A stretch of 53,056 nucleotides of DNA. Origin: Planctomycetaceae bacterium. GTDB taxonomy: Bacteria; Planctomycetota; Planctomycetia; Planctomycetales; Planctomycetaceae. The stretch covers positions 1-53,056 of the forward strand of contig JAHBXV010000043.1 of assembly GCA_019636285.1 (NCBI GenBank). The letters run 5' to 3'. The notes below the pieces were generated by a model, which was not told the origin of the DNA, ran no database searches, and saw nothing but the letters and a program-made list of their open reading frames with translations. Below are positions 1-7,394 of the stretch, piece after piece. Position 1 is the first letter of the stretch. The number at the start of each line of letters is the position of its first letter. The translations under genes were made by a program, and so were the position numbers.

Positions 1-716
1 AAACTTGTCGAGTCGAGCCGTATTGTTTGGCTCGGTGATCAACCTGTTAAGCAGGCTGAATGCCAATGGCGAAATAGCGCTCAAAAATCTTGACACACAC
101 CCTGGTCGAACGTCGTAAGCGACGATTCAATTGAGAGTTGTGAATGGTGCTCGAATCGCGGCATGCGGGTGAGGTGAAACGGGGGCATGAGGCGAGAAAT
201 CAACACCAGCCCGGCTGATGGGAGGAGGAGCCGCCATAACTCCTGATGAAGTCAGCGGATCAGGTCGCGGATGCCGTTCCGCAACGGGTGGCAAACTGGC
301 AACGGTCCGCGTCCCTTTCCGGATAAAACATTCCCGATGGATTCAAAAGATTTTGATGCGATCGGACTGTTCAAATGCAAAGGTCTTTGTATACTCCGTT
401 CCCAGGAGTGGGAAACCAGTCCTGTGGCAAGAAGACAGACGATAGTAGCCCCCTTCAGATTCGAATGGCCTCACCCGTTCTGCAGACTCTCGTAACGTCT
501 GCCCGGGGCCCGACCAGTCGGTAGTTGCAAGCGCAAGGTTCCTTTCGTTTTGTTTCCCGTGCGTTGTGTGACGCCGGCCGCTTTTCTGGCCCTGTCGAGC
601 ATTCCAGTCCATCACCGATCAAGCGATGGCGTGAGTTTATGACGACGTCGGTGCGTCGTCGGCCAGGAAATCGATGTCGCAGGCTCCTGAGTCTCCGGCT
701 CCAAGGAGCTCTATCG
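1..716. other. Gene-free stretch and leader ahead of the RRM gene
   Basis: No convincing coding region is seen on either strand; the open frames here are short and lack family resemblance. A TTGACA hexamer lies at 90-95, but only a poor -10 follows at the expected spacing. A better -10 (TATACT) is at 390-395, and right after it comes a perfect hairpin at 399-414 (TTCCCA-GGAG-TGGGAA). If transcription starts near 402, the RRM gene at 717 has a leader of about 315 nt. The 14-34 inverted repeat (CGAGCC/GGCTCG) may mark the end of an upstream transcript but has no T-tract. Confidence 0.4.
390..414 (+). promoter_or_regulatory. Possible -10 box and 5' leader hairpin of the RRM gene
   Basis: TATACT at 390-395 matches the sigma-70 -10 consensus at five of six positions. 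No good -35 lies 16-18 nt upstream. The adjacent perfect 6-bp stem with a GGAG loop (399-414) would sit at the 5' end of the transcript. Promoter assignment is tentative. Confidence 0.3.
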
Positions 717-1055
717 ATGAATCTGTATGTTGGCAACCTCCCGTTCGGCGCGACGGCGGACGATCTCCGTCAGGCTTTCGGTCAGTACGGTGAGGTCACG
801 TCCGCCTCTGTCGTCATGGATCGAGAAACGGGTCGATCCCGCGGCTTTGGCTTCGTGGAAATGTCGAGCGGTGGACAGGAAGCCATCGAAAACATGAACG
901 GCGCCGATCTGGGCGGTCGTTCGCTGACGGTCAACGAAGCGCGTCCGCGCGAAGACCGTCGTGGCGGCGGTGGCGGCGGCTACGGTGGTGGTGGTGGCGG
1001 CGGATCGCGCGGCGGGTACGGTGGCGGTGGCGGCGGTCGCCGCGATCGTTATTAA
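717..1055 (+). CDS. Glycine-rich RNA-binding protein (single RRM)
   Basis: 112-aa protein with one RNA recognition motif and a C-terminal glycine-rich tail. RNP2 (LYVGNL) is at residues 3-8 and RNP1 (RGFGFVEM) at 42-49, the aromatic residues that stack on single-stranded RNA. Residues about 82-112 are Gly/Arg/Tyr repeats. Start chosen at the ATG at 717 because AAGGAG (703-708) sits 8 nt upstream and the RRM begins immediately; longer in-frame starts give no homologous sequence. Family knowledge: small RRM proteins of this layout in cyanobacteria and planctomycetes are often cold-induced RNA chaperones. The long leader would fit post-transcriptional control, but that is inference. The gene is monocistronic, closed by the terminator at 1232-1266. 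Confidence 0.93.
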   Translation: MNLYVGNLPFGATADDLRQAFGQYGEVTSASVVMDRETGRSRGFGFVEMSSGGQEAIENMNGADLGGRSLTVNEARPREDRRGGGGGGYGGGGGGGSRGGYGGGGGGRRDRY

Positions 1056-1231
1056 TCCGGCCGATTCATTGCCCGATCGTCGAGCGAGTTACTGACCTGT
1101 TGATCCAGGCGGATTCGAGTCGCTGATCGGGTTTTGAAGTCCGCTCGAGATTGTTGCGTTGCCTTCGGAATAGCGCACTCGGTGGTTACGCCGCTGGGGT
1201 TATTTCGTCGTAAAAAATGATGCTTTGATCG

Positions 1232-1266
1232 GGGCGTGGTCCACAACGGTGGTCCACGCCCTTTTT
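1232..1266 (+). terminator. Rho-independent terminator of the RRM gene
   Basis: Stem GGGCGTGG (1232-1239) pairs with CCACGCCC (1254-1261). After one T/T mismatch, CCAC (1241-1244) pairs with GTGG (1249-1252) around an AACG loop. Five T residues follow at 1262-1266. It lies 177 nt after the RRM stop codon. Confidence 0.85.
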
Positions 1267-1285
1267 GTTTGGCAGAGCTTGCGTT

Positions 1286-1303
1286 ATCACGATCAGTCGT
1301 GAT
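1286..1303. promoter_or_regulatory. Operator-like inverted repeat upstream of DUF1080 gene
   Basis: ATCACGA (1286-1292) and TCGTGAT (1297-1303) form a perfect inverted repeat with a TCAG spacer, 55 nt before the ATG at 1358. No clear sigma-70 boxes surround it. It could be a regulator site or a leader hairpin. Confidence 0.3.
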
Positions 1304-1357
1304 TCCGCCCCAATCGGCAACCGGAACGATCAAGATCCTCCTGAAGGAGTCCGCAGC

Positions 1358-1975
1358 ATGATTCGACAACTGGGTCTGTGTTTCTTGTTTTTGAGCGTCT
1401 CGGGGATTGCCACGGCTGCGGACGAGGGCTTTGTTCCGCTCTTCAATGGCAAGGATCTCACGGGCTGGGAGGGGAATCTCGACTTGTGGAAGGTCGACAA
1501 TGGCATGATTGTCGGCGACTCGCCGGGAATCGCGCACAATCAGTTTCTCGCGACGACGAAGCAATACGAAGACTTCGAACTGCGTCTGGAGTTTCGCCTG
1601 GTCGATGGCAAGGGCAACTCCGGCGTTCAGTTCCGCTCATTGCGCGTGCCGGACAGTACCGAGGTCTCGGGGTATCAGGCCGATCTGGGCGAAGGTTGGT
1701 GGGGGAGCCTGTATGACGAATCGCGCCGCAAGCGGATGCTCGCCACGGCGACCAAGGAGTCGCTGTCCAAACTGAACCGCGAAGGCTGGAACGAGTACAC
1801 GATCCGTGCCGAGGGTGACCATGTGACGCTCGCCATTAACGGCGTCACGACCGTCGACTATCGTGAAGAAGAGGCCGATATTCGCCGCAAGGGAATCATC
1901 GCGCTACAGGTCCACAGCGGCCCGCCGCTGCGCGTTGAGTTTCGAAACATTCGCATCAAGCCGTTGGAGAAGTAG
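1358..1975 (+). CDS. Secreted DUF1080 (3-keto-disaccharide hydrolase-like) protein
   Basis: 205 aa. A signal peptide occupies residues 1-20 (hydrophobic core LCFLFLSVSG, cleavage after ATA or TAA). The rest is one DUF1080 (PF06439) concanavalin-like beta-sandwich: the FVPLFNGKDLTGWEG opening, the W-V-NG-I block, GNSGVQFRS in the middle, and a closing RNIRIKPL strand are all visible. Members are secreted or periplasmic and act on or bind glycosides; 3-keto-glycoside hydrolysis has been shown for some. The ATG at 1358 has AAGGAG at 1344-1349. Planctomycetes carry many paralogs, so the substrate cannot be told. No catalytic partner (Gfo/Idh) is adjacent. Confidence 0.88.
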   Translation: MIRQLGLCFLFLSVSGIATAADEGFVPLFNGKDLTGWEGNLDLWKVDNGMIVGDSPGIAHNQFLATTKQYEDFELRLEFRLVDGKGNSGVQFRSLRVPDSTEVSGYQADLGEGWWGSLYDESRRKRMLATATKESLSKLNREGWNEYTIRAEGDHVTLAINGVTTVDYREEEADIRRKGIIALQVHSGPPLRVEFRNIRIKPLEK

Positions 1976-2063
1976 AGGCGGCTGCGAAGTCGTTCCGCGG
2001 CTGGGCGTCGCAAGTGCGTCTTTTTCGCGGACTTCGATGAGGCGACACGCTGAGAGGATGGAG

Positions 2064-2405
2064 ATGGACGAACCGAGACACTCGGACCTTGGGATTGTGT
2101 CCTTTCTTCTCAGCCTCGCCGCAGGGGTGGCCTTGGTGGTAATCGTTGTGATTGCCGGTGTCATGGAGGCCACCACGCCGGGTGGGATCGACGAGGAGTC
2201 CGTGGAGGCTATTGCCGCTGGACTGGCGATGATTGCCTTTCTGGGACTGTCGCTTCTGGCGTTCTGCCTCGGAGTCTGCGGGCTGTTGCAGAGACGGAGA
2301 AAGAAACTGTTCGCGATTCTCGGAACGGCCTTCTCGGCTGCGGCGTTACTGGCAACCACGGGCTTGATTATCCTGGGACTGGCCATTGATGCCGCTGGAC
2401 CCTAA
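2064..2405 (+). CDS. Small three-helix membrane protein, unknown function
   Basis: 113 aa with three predicted membrane segments, at about residues 10-33, 52-75 and 85-108. The loop between the second and third carries a QRRRKK cluster that should stay cytoplasmic. The layout resembles DUF4190-type small membrane proteins, but no diagnostic motif is present. The ATG at 2064 is preferred over the one at 2058 because GAGAGG at 2052-2057 then has a 6-nt spacing. No functional clue comes from the neighbours. Confidence 0.65.
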   Translation: MDEPRHSDLGIVSFLLSLAAGVALVVIVVIAGVMEATTPGGIDEESVEAIAAGLAMIAFLGLSLLAFCLGVCGLLQRRRKKLFAILGTAFSAAALLATTGLIILGLAIDAAGP

Positions 2406-2471
2406 ACCGGGGATCGAGGCACGATACTGCCCCATGACCATTGAAGCTTCCAGGGTTTGAAGGTCAGGACG

Positions 2472-2972
2472 ATGGCCAAAAAGGCGACGGTGAAGCGAAC
2501 GTTAAAGAAGCCGGTCGAGAAGTCGGTTCGGAGCTTGTCGAAACCGACGAGCAAGGCAGCAGACGGCGCACCGAAACTACTATCCGGCGGCAACCCGCAG
2601 ATCGCCAAGGGGGATGGCGATGGTCCGGTGCAGCAGTACCTCGCGGCCTTACCGGGCTGGAAGCGTGACGTCGGCGTCACCTTGGACCAGTTGATCGTGC
2701 GGACGCTTCCTAACGTGCGGAAAGCCGTGCGCTGGAATACGCCCTTTTATGGAATTGAAGGTCAGGGCTGGTTCCTGGGTTTTCATTGCATCACGAAGTA
2801 CATGAAAGTGGCGTTCCTGAATGGCGGGTCTTTGAAGCCGCTACCGCCCGTGGAATCGAAGCAGCCAAACGTGCGGTATTTTCACGTGTACGAAGGGGAC
2901 GTGATTGACGAAGACCAGTTCGCGGACTGGTTTCGGCAGGCGGCGGAGTTGCCCGGAGACAGGTGTTTCTGA
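2472..2972 (+). CDS. DUF1801 (YdhG-like) domain protein
   Basis: 166 aa. A lysine-rich, probably disordered N-terminus (about residues 1-50, KKATVKRTLKK) precedes a DUF1801 domain. The family pattern is visible: the VQQYLAALP helix, TLDQLIVRTLPNVRKAVRWNTPFYG, GWFLGFHCITKYMKVAFLNG, and a short C-terminal helix. The fold is that of YdhG/YjbR/CyaY-like small proteins; the biochemical role is unknown. The basic tail suggests nucleic-acid contact, which is inference. Start at 2472 has AAGG at 2460-2463; a TTG at 2457 would add five residues. Confidence 0.8.
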   Translation: MAKKATVKRTLKKPVEKSVRSLSKPTSKAADGAPKLLSGGNPQIAKGDGDGPVQQYLAALPGWKRDVGVTLDQLIVRTLPNVRKAVRWNTPFYGIEGQGWFLGFHCITKYMKVAFLNGGSLKPLPPVESKQPNVRYFHVYEGDVIDEDQFADWFRQAAELPGDRCF

Positions 2973-2990
2973 GCGTGCGCGATCGGAAAA

Positions 2991-3022
2991 CGGGAACGCT
3001 CCCCGTTGGGTCGCGGCTAGGG
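2991..3022 (+). repeat. Hairpin-bearing intergenic repeat, copy 1
   Basis: A 26-nt core at 2997-3022 (beginning CGCTCCCCGTTGGGTCGCGG) recurs at 3494-3519 with one mismatch. The flank forms a hairpin: AACGGG (2989-2994) with CCCGTT (3002-3007). In copy 2 one pair becomes G-T, so the fold is kept. The two copies are direct repeats bracketing the SMR gene. Confidence 0.6.
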
Positions 3023-3083
3023 CGCGCGGCATCCGGGAATGAATCGATTGTCCTCATTTCGTGGGCGACGTAGAGTTCTTCCC

Positions 3084-3130
3084 GAGGCCACGACCTCACC
3101 CATGGGGGCACAATGTCCGGGACGGCCCGG
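3084..3130 (+). ncRNA. Candidate guanidine-II (mini-ykkC-like) riboswitch
   Basis: Two short hairpins precede the SMR exporter gene. The second is textbook: CCGGG (3117-3121), loop ACGG (3122-3125), CCCGG (3126-3130). The first is GAGG (3084-3087) and CCTC (3094-3097) with loop CCACGA, which ends in ACGA but has two extra C residues. Guanidine-II riboswitches consist of two G/C stems with ACGR loops and sit just upstream of Gdx/SugE genes. The second hairpin ends 10 nt before the AGGAG ribosome site (3141-3145). CTCT (3131-3134) could pair with AGAG (3144-3147) to hide that site. The imperfect first loop keeps confidence modest. Confidence 0.4.
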
Positions 3131-3152
3131 CTCTTGAAACAGGAGAGTCGCA

Positions 3153-3467
3153 ATGGCCTGGTTCCTTTTGGTGGTCGCCGGCATTCTGGAAGTGGTGTGG
3201 GCGTACTTCATGAAGCAGTCGCTGGGCTTCACGCGGCTGGTCCCGTCCGTAATTACCCTGGTGACGATGGTCGCGAGTTTCGCGCTGCTCTCGATCTCCA
3301 TGCGCACCCTTCCGCTGGGAACAGCGTACACGGTCTGGACGGGCATCGGGGCGGTTGGTGCGTTTTTGGTTGGGCTGGTCATTCTGGATGAACCAGCGAA
3401 TGCCACGCGTTTGGTGGGAGCGGCGCTGATCGTTGCGGGGCTTGTGGCGATGAAATTGTCGTCGTGA
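3153..3467 (+). CDS. SMR family exporter, Gdx/SugE type (guanidinium)
   Basis: 104 aa with four membrane helices, the exact size of the small multidrug resistance family. The essential glutamate is E13 in the first helix (AGILEVVWA). The WAYFMKQSLGF segment and GTAYTVWTGIGAVG in helix 3 are the Gdx/SugE signature rather than EmrE's. Gdx proteins are antiparallel dimers exchanging guanidinium for protons. The ATG has AGGAG at 3141-3145. The candidate guanidine-II hairpins directly upstream would fit this substrate. The gene stands alone, bracketed by the two copies of an intergenic repeat. Confidence 0.9.
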   Translation: MAWFLLVVAGILEVVWAYFMKQSLGFTRLVPSVITLVTMVASFALLSISMRTLPLGTAYTVWTGIGAVGAFLVGLVILDEPANATRLVGAALIVAGLVAMKLSS

Positions 3468-3487
3468 TGCGCGCTGCGGTGAGAAAT

Positions 3488-3520
3488 GGGAAGCGCTCCC
3501 CGTTGGGTCGCGGCCAGGGG
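3488..3520 (+). repeat. Hairpin-bearing intergenic repeat, copy 2
   Basis: Core 3494-3519 matches copy 1 at 25 of 26 positions, and the upstream arm AATGGG can still pair with CCCGTT through one G-T pair. It lies just after the SMR stop codon and may also serve as a transcript end, although there is no T-tract. Confidence 0.6.
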
Positions 3521-3630
3521 GGGGCGGTCAATCGTTTTTCTGCTTGACCGGGTGGCGCGAGTGGCTGATAATCGCCAACTGCCAACGTGGCAGGGAGTGT
3601 CAGAAGTCTGTGACGGCAGGGAGGCCGAAC

Positions 3631-3906
3631 ATGACCCAGACCGACTTGAAGGCGTGGGGTTTCCGCTGGACCAAACCGACTTGGGAAACGACAGCGGATC
3701 GTCAGTGGTTGTTGATTGTCCCCGTCAGCCTGACCAAGGCCGATGAGTCCGGGCGCACAACCGATCCGCGCGAAGACCGGACACAGCGGTACTACGAAGT
3801 CTTTTCCATGGACGGTTCGTGGGTCGATCAGCTCCACGAAGTCCAGGTCGAAAATCTGCTCAGGTCGTCGACGTTTCGACTGGCCGATGCGTCGTTGGCG
3901 AGCTGA
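3631..3906 (+). CDS. Unrecognised 91-aa protein
   Basis: No family recognised. The protein is soluble, without signal peptide or membrane segment, and rich in charged residues (ADESGRTTDPREDRTQ in the middle). A W-x3-QWLLIVPVSL strand precedes that loop and a YYEVFSMDGSW strand follows it, suggesting a small alpha/beta or beta fold. The ATG at 3631 has AGGGAGG at 3618-3624 with ideal spacing, which supports translation. It precedes the degenerate sulfatase by 144 bp on the same strand. Confidence 0.6.
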   Translation: MTQTDLKAWGFRWTKPTWETTADRQWLLIVPVSLTKADESGRTTDPREDRTQRYYEVFSMDGSWVDQLHEVQVENLLRSSTFRLADASLAS

Positions 3907-4050
3907 CGAACGGATTTTTTGCCGCTGCTCGCGGATTCCCGAGCGCACCGTTCCAGCGAATTCTGGAGAGACGACGTACGACGAAGGTTGAACTCGTCGA
4001 TTCGAGATCGCGAGCGGCATTTGACGGAAAATGGCGTCGAGGAAGTCTGC

Positions 4051-5133
4051 ATGCGAGTTGTCGTCGTCAGTTTCGATTCACTGGCGGCTTCCGCGCTCGG
4101 GTGCCACGGCAACGAATGGGTGGAGTCGCCGACGTTCGATCGTCTGGCGGCGCGTGGTGTTGTCTTTCCTCGCGCCTTGAGCCATCGAGAGGTTATTTCC
4201 GCGGCGAATTCTCAAAACCGGACCCGCGCGATCTGGGAAAACGGGCTGGCTCGGGGGGCGAAGATCCGTTGGCTTCGCGACGAGCGCGCGGCGGCGATTC
4301 CCGGCGGGCTGGAAGCGATGCACGGCAAGGGACGCGTCGTTTCCGGCGGGTCGGGCTGGGACTGTTCGCCGCAGCAGGTGCCGGAGGCGGAACTGTTTCG
4401 TTCGGCCGCGGAACTCGTCGCGGACGACTGGGATTTGCTGTGGGTGGCCTCGGCTGGTGTCCAGCCCCCCTGGCAGCCGCCGGAAGGCTTTGCGACCCTA
4501 TACTTCGAGGATTTCGCCGAACGTGGATTTCCGGTGACTGAGTCGGACCGGACGGACTGGGGCACGCATCCGGCCGTTTATGGCGGGGCCGTTTCCCTCC
4601 TGGATCATTGGCTTGGGGAATTCGTCGCGGCGCTGGAACGGGATGCCGAACGGCGTGCCACTCTCTTGATCGTCACCGCCTGGGAAGGAATGGCCTGGCA
4701 GCCGATTTTGGGTCAAACGGCCGAGTTGCCCGAGTGGCATGCCGAGCGATTGACGGTTCCGCTGGTGGTCACGGCGATGGGAGAACTGTCGGGTTGGTCG
4801 CCGCTTGCGAGCTGGCGCCCGCCCCGCCCCGTCCGTGCGGTCGACGAAGTGTGTCGACTGCTCGAGGGGGCTTCCGATCCCTCGGCGATCGCTGGCTGGC
4901 TCGAAAGAACCTGGACATCGACCGGAGACGCGCAACCGCTCTTGCTTCAGGGGGAGAACTGGGACGTGGTCGAGACCGATTCGTGGAAAGGGGTTTTCGG
5001 CAACGAGGGGCCGTCCGGAACATTCGCGGAGCAGTTGTTCGTTCGTCCGGATGACCGCTGGGAAGTCAACGACGTCGCTTCAATCCATCACGGGGTGATG
5101 CAAGAACTTCAGGCAGTCCGTGCGCGCTCGTGA
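4051..5133 (+). CDS. Degenerate sulfatase-fold protein (probable pseudoenzyme)
   Basis: 360 aa with the outline of a sulfatase/alkaline phosphatase superfamily protein: opening strand VVVSFDSL, the G-C-H-G...SPTFDRLAARGVVF block, the GGAVSLLDHWLGEFVAALE helix, LTVPLVVTAMG, and a closing RWEVNDVA segment. The catalytic parts are missing. The metal-binding DD is reduced to one D (FDSL), there is no C/S-x-P-S-R formylglycine site, and the usual SDHGE metal site reads TAWEG. No signal peptide is seen, so it should be cytoplasmic. Start at 4051 has GAGGAAG just upstream. A binding or regulatory role is inferred; it is 250 bp ahead of the MoxR cluster on the same strand. Confidence 0.75.
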   Translation: MRVVVVSFDSLAASALGCHGNEWVESPTFDRLAARGVVFPRALSHREVISAANSQNRTRAIWENGLARGAKIRWLRDERAAAIPGGLEAMHGKGRVVSGGSGWDCSPQQVPEAELFRSAAELVADDWDLLWVASAGVQPPWQPPEGFATLYFEDFAERGFPVTESDRTDWGTHPAVYGGAVSLLDHWLGEFVAALERDAERRATLLIVTAWEGMAWQPILGQTAELPEWHAERLTVPLVVTAMGELSGWSPLASWRPPRPVRAVDEVCRLLEGASDPSAIAGWLERTWTSTGDAQPLLLQGENWDVVETDSWKGVFGNEGPSGTFAEQLFVRPDDRWEVNDVASIHHGVMQELQAVRARS

Positions 5134-5383
5134 GGCGGCTGGAGATCACGGAGGGTGACGACCGCTCGAACATTGAACAATTGGGAACCAGCGCGAGACA
5201 AAGCTGTACGCGTGGCGTTGAATTTGCGGGCCGAGTTCGCTGACTTGATGACGATTTGTTAGAGTTGGATGAACGCGACCTTCATGAATGCGACCATGGG
5301 CGAATCGGAGGACGGAAGCCTCAGCCGATGGTCGGAGGATTCAGAGGGGAACCCCAGTCAGCGCTTGAAACCAGGGAGAGACC

Positions 5384-6439
5384 ATGGCTGAGCCGGAGAC
5401 GCCAGCAGACTTGGCAGCGTCGGTCGAAAAGCTGAACGAGGCTTTTCTGGCGATCAAGACGCAGATGGGCAAGGTGATTGTTGGCCAGGACGCGGTGATC
5501 GAGCAGTTGCTGATCTCGCTATTCAGCCGGGGGCATTGCCTTCTCGAGGGGGTGCCTGGGCTTGCCAAGACATTGATGATTAGCACCTTGGCCCGGACGC
5601 TGTCGCTGACGTTTGCCCGCATCCAGTTCACTCCCGATCTCATGCCTGCCGACATTACCGGGACGGAAGTCCTGCAGGAAAACAAGGAATCGGGGCGGCG
5701 CGAGTTTCGGTTCCTGTCCGGTCCCTTGTTTCACAACATGGTTCTGGCGGACGAGATCAACCGGACGCCGCCCAAGACCCAGGCCGCGCTGCTGGAAGCC
5801 ATGCAGGAACGACAGGTGACGGTCGGGCAGATTCGCCACGTTCTCGCCGACCCGTTCTTCGTGCTGGCCACGCAGAACCCGATCGAACAGGAAGGGACCT
5901 ACGCGCTGCCGGAAGCGCAACAGGACCGGTTCATGTTCAAGGTGTTCGTGTCGTATCCCTCGTTTCAGGAAGAACGGGAGATCGCTCGACGGACGACGAG
6001 CGTGCAGGCCGAGTCGATCGAGCAGGTTCTTTCGGCGGACGACATTCTGAAGCTGCAAAAGCTGGTTCGCCAGGTACCGACGAGCGACCACGTGATTGAC
6101 TACGCCCTGGCGCTGGTGCGTCAGACGCGTATCGGTCAGCCGGGAACACCCGACTTCGTGAACGACTGGCTGAGCTGGGGGGCTGGCCCGCGCGCCGTGC
6201 AGTTCCTGTTGCTCGGGGCGAAGGCGCGAGCCCTGTTGTACGGTCGGACGTCGGTCTCGACCGACGACGTGGCGGCGCTGGCGGCTCCGGTTTTGCGGCA
6301 CCGCATCGTGACGAATTTCTCGGCGTCGAGCGAAGGCGTGACGTCGGATCGTGTTGTCGAGGAACTGATCAACGCCACGCCCGCGCGTGAAGGTGAACTG
6401 ACCCGTGACCCGCGACTCCAAAAGATCTTTGCCGCCTGA
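5384..6439 (+). CDS. MoxR-family AAA+ ATPase
   Basis: 351 aa, the normal size for MoxR. Walker A is GVPGLAKT (56-63), Walker B MVLADE (119-124), followed by the MoxR signature [18 protein letters not shown] and the sensor-1 ATQNP (162-166). An AAA lid domain fills the C-terminus. MoxR ATPases act as chaperones that, with vWA partners carrying MIDAS motifs, activate or assemble protein complexes. An AGGGAGAG ribosome site lies at 5373-5380. It heads an eleven-gene co-directional run and overlaps the DUF58 gene by 35 bp, so translational coupling is likely. Confidence 0.96.
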   Translation: MAEPETPADLAASVEKLNEAFLAIKTQMGKVIVGQDAVIEQLLISLFSRGHCLLEGVPGLAKTLMISTLARTLSLTFARIQFTPDLMPADITGTEVLQENKESGRREFRFLSGPLFHNMVLADEINRTPPKTQAALLEAMQERQVTVGQIRHVLADPFFVLATQNPIEQEGTYALPEAQQDRFMFKVFVSYPSFQEEREIARRTTSVQAESIEQVLSADDILKLQKLVRQVPTSDHVIDYALALVRQTRIGQPGTPDFVNDWLSWGAGPRAVQFLLLGAKARALLYGRTSVSTDDVAALAAPVLRHRIVTNFSASSEGVTSDRVVEELINATPAREGELTRDPRLQKIFAA

Positions 6440-7316
6440 GGCCCTGACGCGCATTTCGCGGCTGGAAGTTCTGGCTCGCAATATCGTCGAGGGGTATCTG
6501 TCGGGGCTTCACCGCAGTCCGTACTTCGGGCAGTCGGTGGAGTTCGCGCAGCACCGCGAGTACGCGCCGGGCGATGAAATTCGCCGGATTGACTGGAAGG
6601 TGTGGTCGAAGACGGACAAGTTCTACATCAAGCAGTACGAAGAAGAGACCAACCTCCGGACGTTGTTGCTGGTGGACCTCAGCGAGTCGATGCAGTTCGG
6701 CAGCGGCAAACTCACGAAAGCCGATTATGCCTGCCAGATCACCGCGGCCTTGTCGTATCTGCTATTGCGGCAGCAGGACAGTGTCGCTTTGACGGTCTTC
6801 GATCAGCAGATTCGCTCGAAGGTTCCCCCCAGCAGCAAGCAGACGCAGTTACATGCGGTGCTCGCGAGCCTGGAAGTCGAACAGCCGTCGCGAAAGACCG
6901 ACATTTCGACCGTGCTGAGCAAAGTGGCCGAGGAGTTGTCTCGCAAGGGGCTGGTCGTTCTGGTCTCGGATCTCTTGACCGACCGGCCGGGGCTGATGCG
7001 GGGCTTGAGGCTGTTGCGAAAGCGGGGTCACGATGTGATGGTGTTTCATGTTCTGGACGACGCGGAGCTCGATTTTCCCTACACCGGGTTGACTCGATTT
7101 GATGGGATGGAAGAGGCGGGGGATCTGATGTGCGACCCGCGGGCGCTGCGTGACGGATACCTGGAAGCGATGAAAGACTATCTGCAGGAGATTCGCAGAT
7201 TCTGCGTTTCGCACATGGTTGATTACCAGGTGATTCGGACCAGCGAACATCTGGATGCGGTTCTCCGCCATTATCTGTCGCATCGTCTGGGGATGCGTAC
7301 CAGCCTGCGAAACTGA
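6405..7316 (+). CDS. DUF58 vWA-like protein
   Basis: 303-aa cytoplasmic protein of the DUF58 family, the standard partner encoded after MoxR. The family block [15 protein letters not shown] is at residues 51-65 and is followed by the W-S-K-T-D-K-x-x-I-K-Q-Y-E-E-E stretch. A MIDAS-like DLSES is at 91-95, in a vWA fold. The first residues overlap the end of moxR; GTG at 6405 has AAGG at 6390-6393, 11 nt upstream. Family knowledge: the protein is thought to bind substrate or metal and to be remodelled by MoxR. No signal peptide or membrane helix. Confidence 0.93.
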   Translation: MTRDSKRSLPPEALTRISRLEVLARNIVEGYLSGLHRSPYFGQSVEFAQHREYAPGDEIRRIDWKVWSKTDKFYIKQYEEETNLRTLLLVDLSESMQFGSGKLTKADYACQITAALSYLLLRQQDSVALTVFDQQIRSKVPPSSKQTQLHAVLASLEVEQPSRKTDISTVLSKVAEELSRKGLVVLVSDLLTDRPGLMRGLRLLRKRGHDVMVFHVLDDAELDFPYTGLTRFDGMEEAGDLMCDPRALRDGYLEAMKDYLQEIRRFCVSHMVDYQVIRTSEHLDAVLRHYLSHRLGMRTSLRN

Positions 7317-7394
7317 AACCGAACAAGGGAACCCGGGGCGGCCGGCTTCGGGATTCCGTGAAATGGGCCGGCCGCGTGTTTGGCCAAGACGGAC

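Larger units (their letters stand above)
1056..1357. other. Intergenic region with terminator and inverted repeat
   Basis: No gene is visible. It holds the strong terminator at 1232-1266 and, between that and the next gene, a perfect 7-4-7 inverted repeat at 1286-1303. The rest shows nothing recognisable. Confidence 0.6.

Noticed and set aside
14-34. CGAGCC/GGCTCG hairpin as an intrinsic terminator
   Set aside because: Stem of only six pairs with a 9-nt loop and no T-tract after it.
90-118. TTGACA at 90-95 as promoter of the RRM gene
   Set aside because: The hexamer at 17-bp spacing (TCGTAA) is a poor -10, and the site is over 600 bp from the gene.
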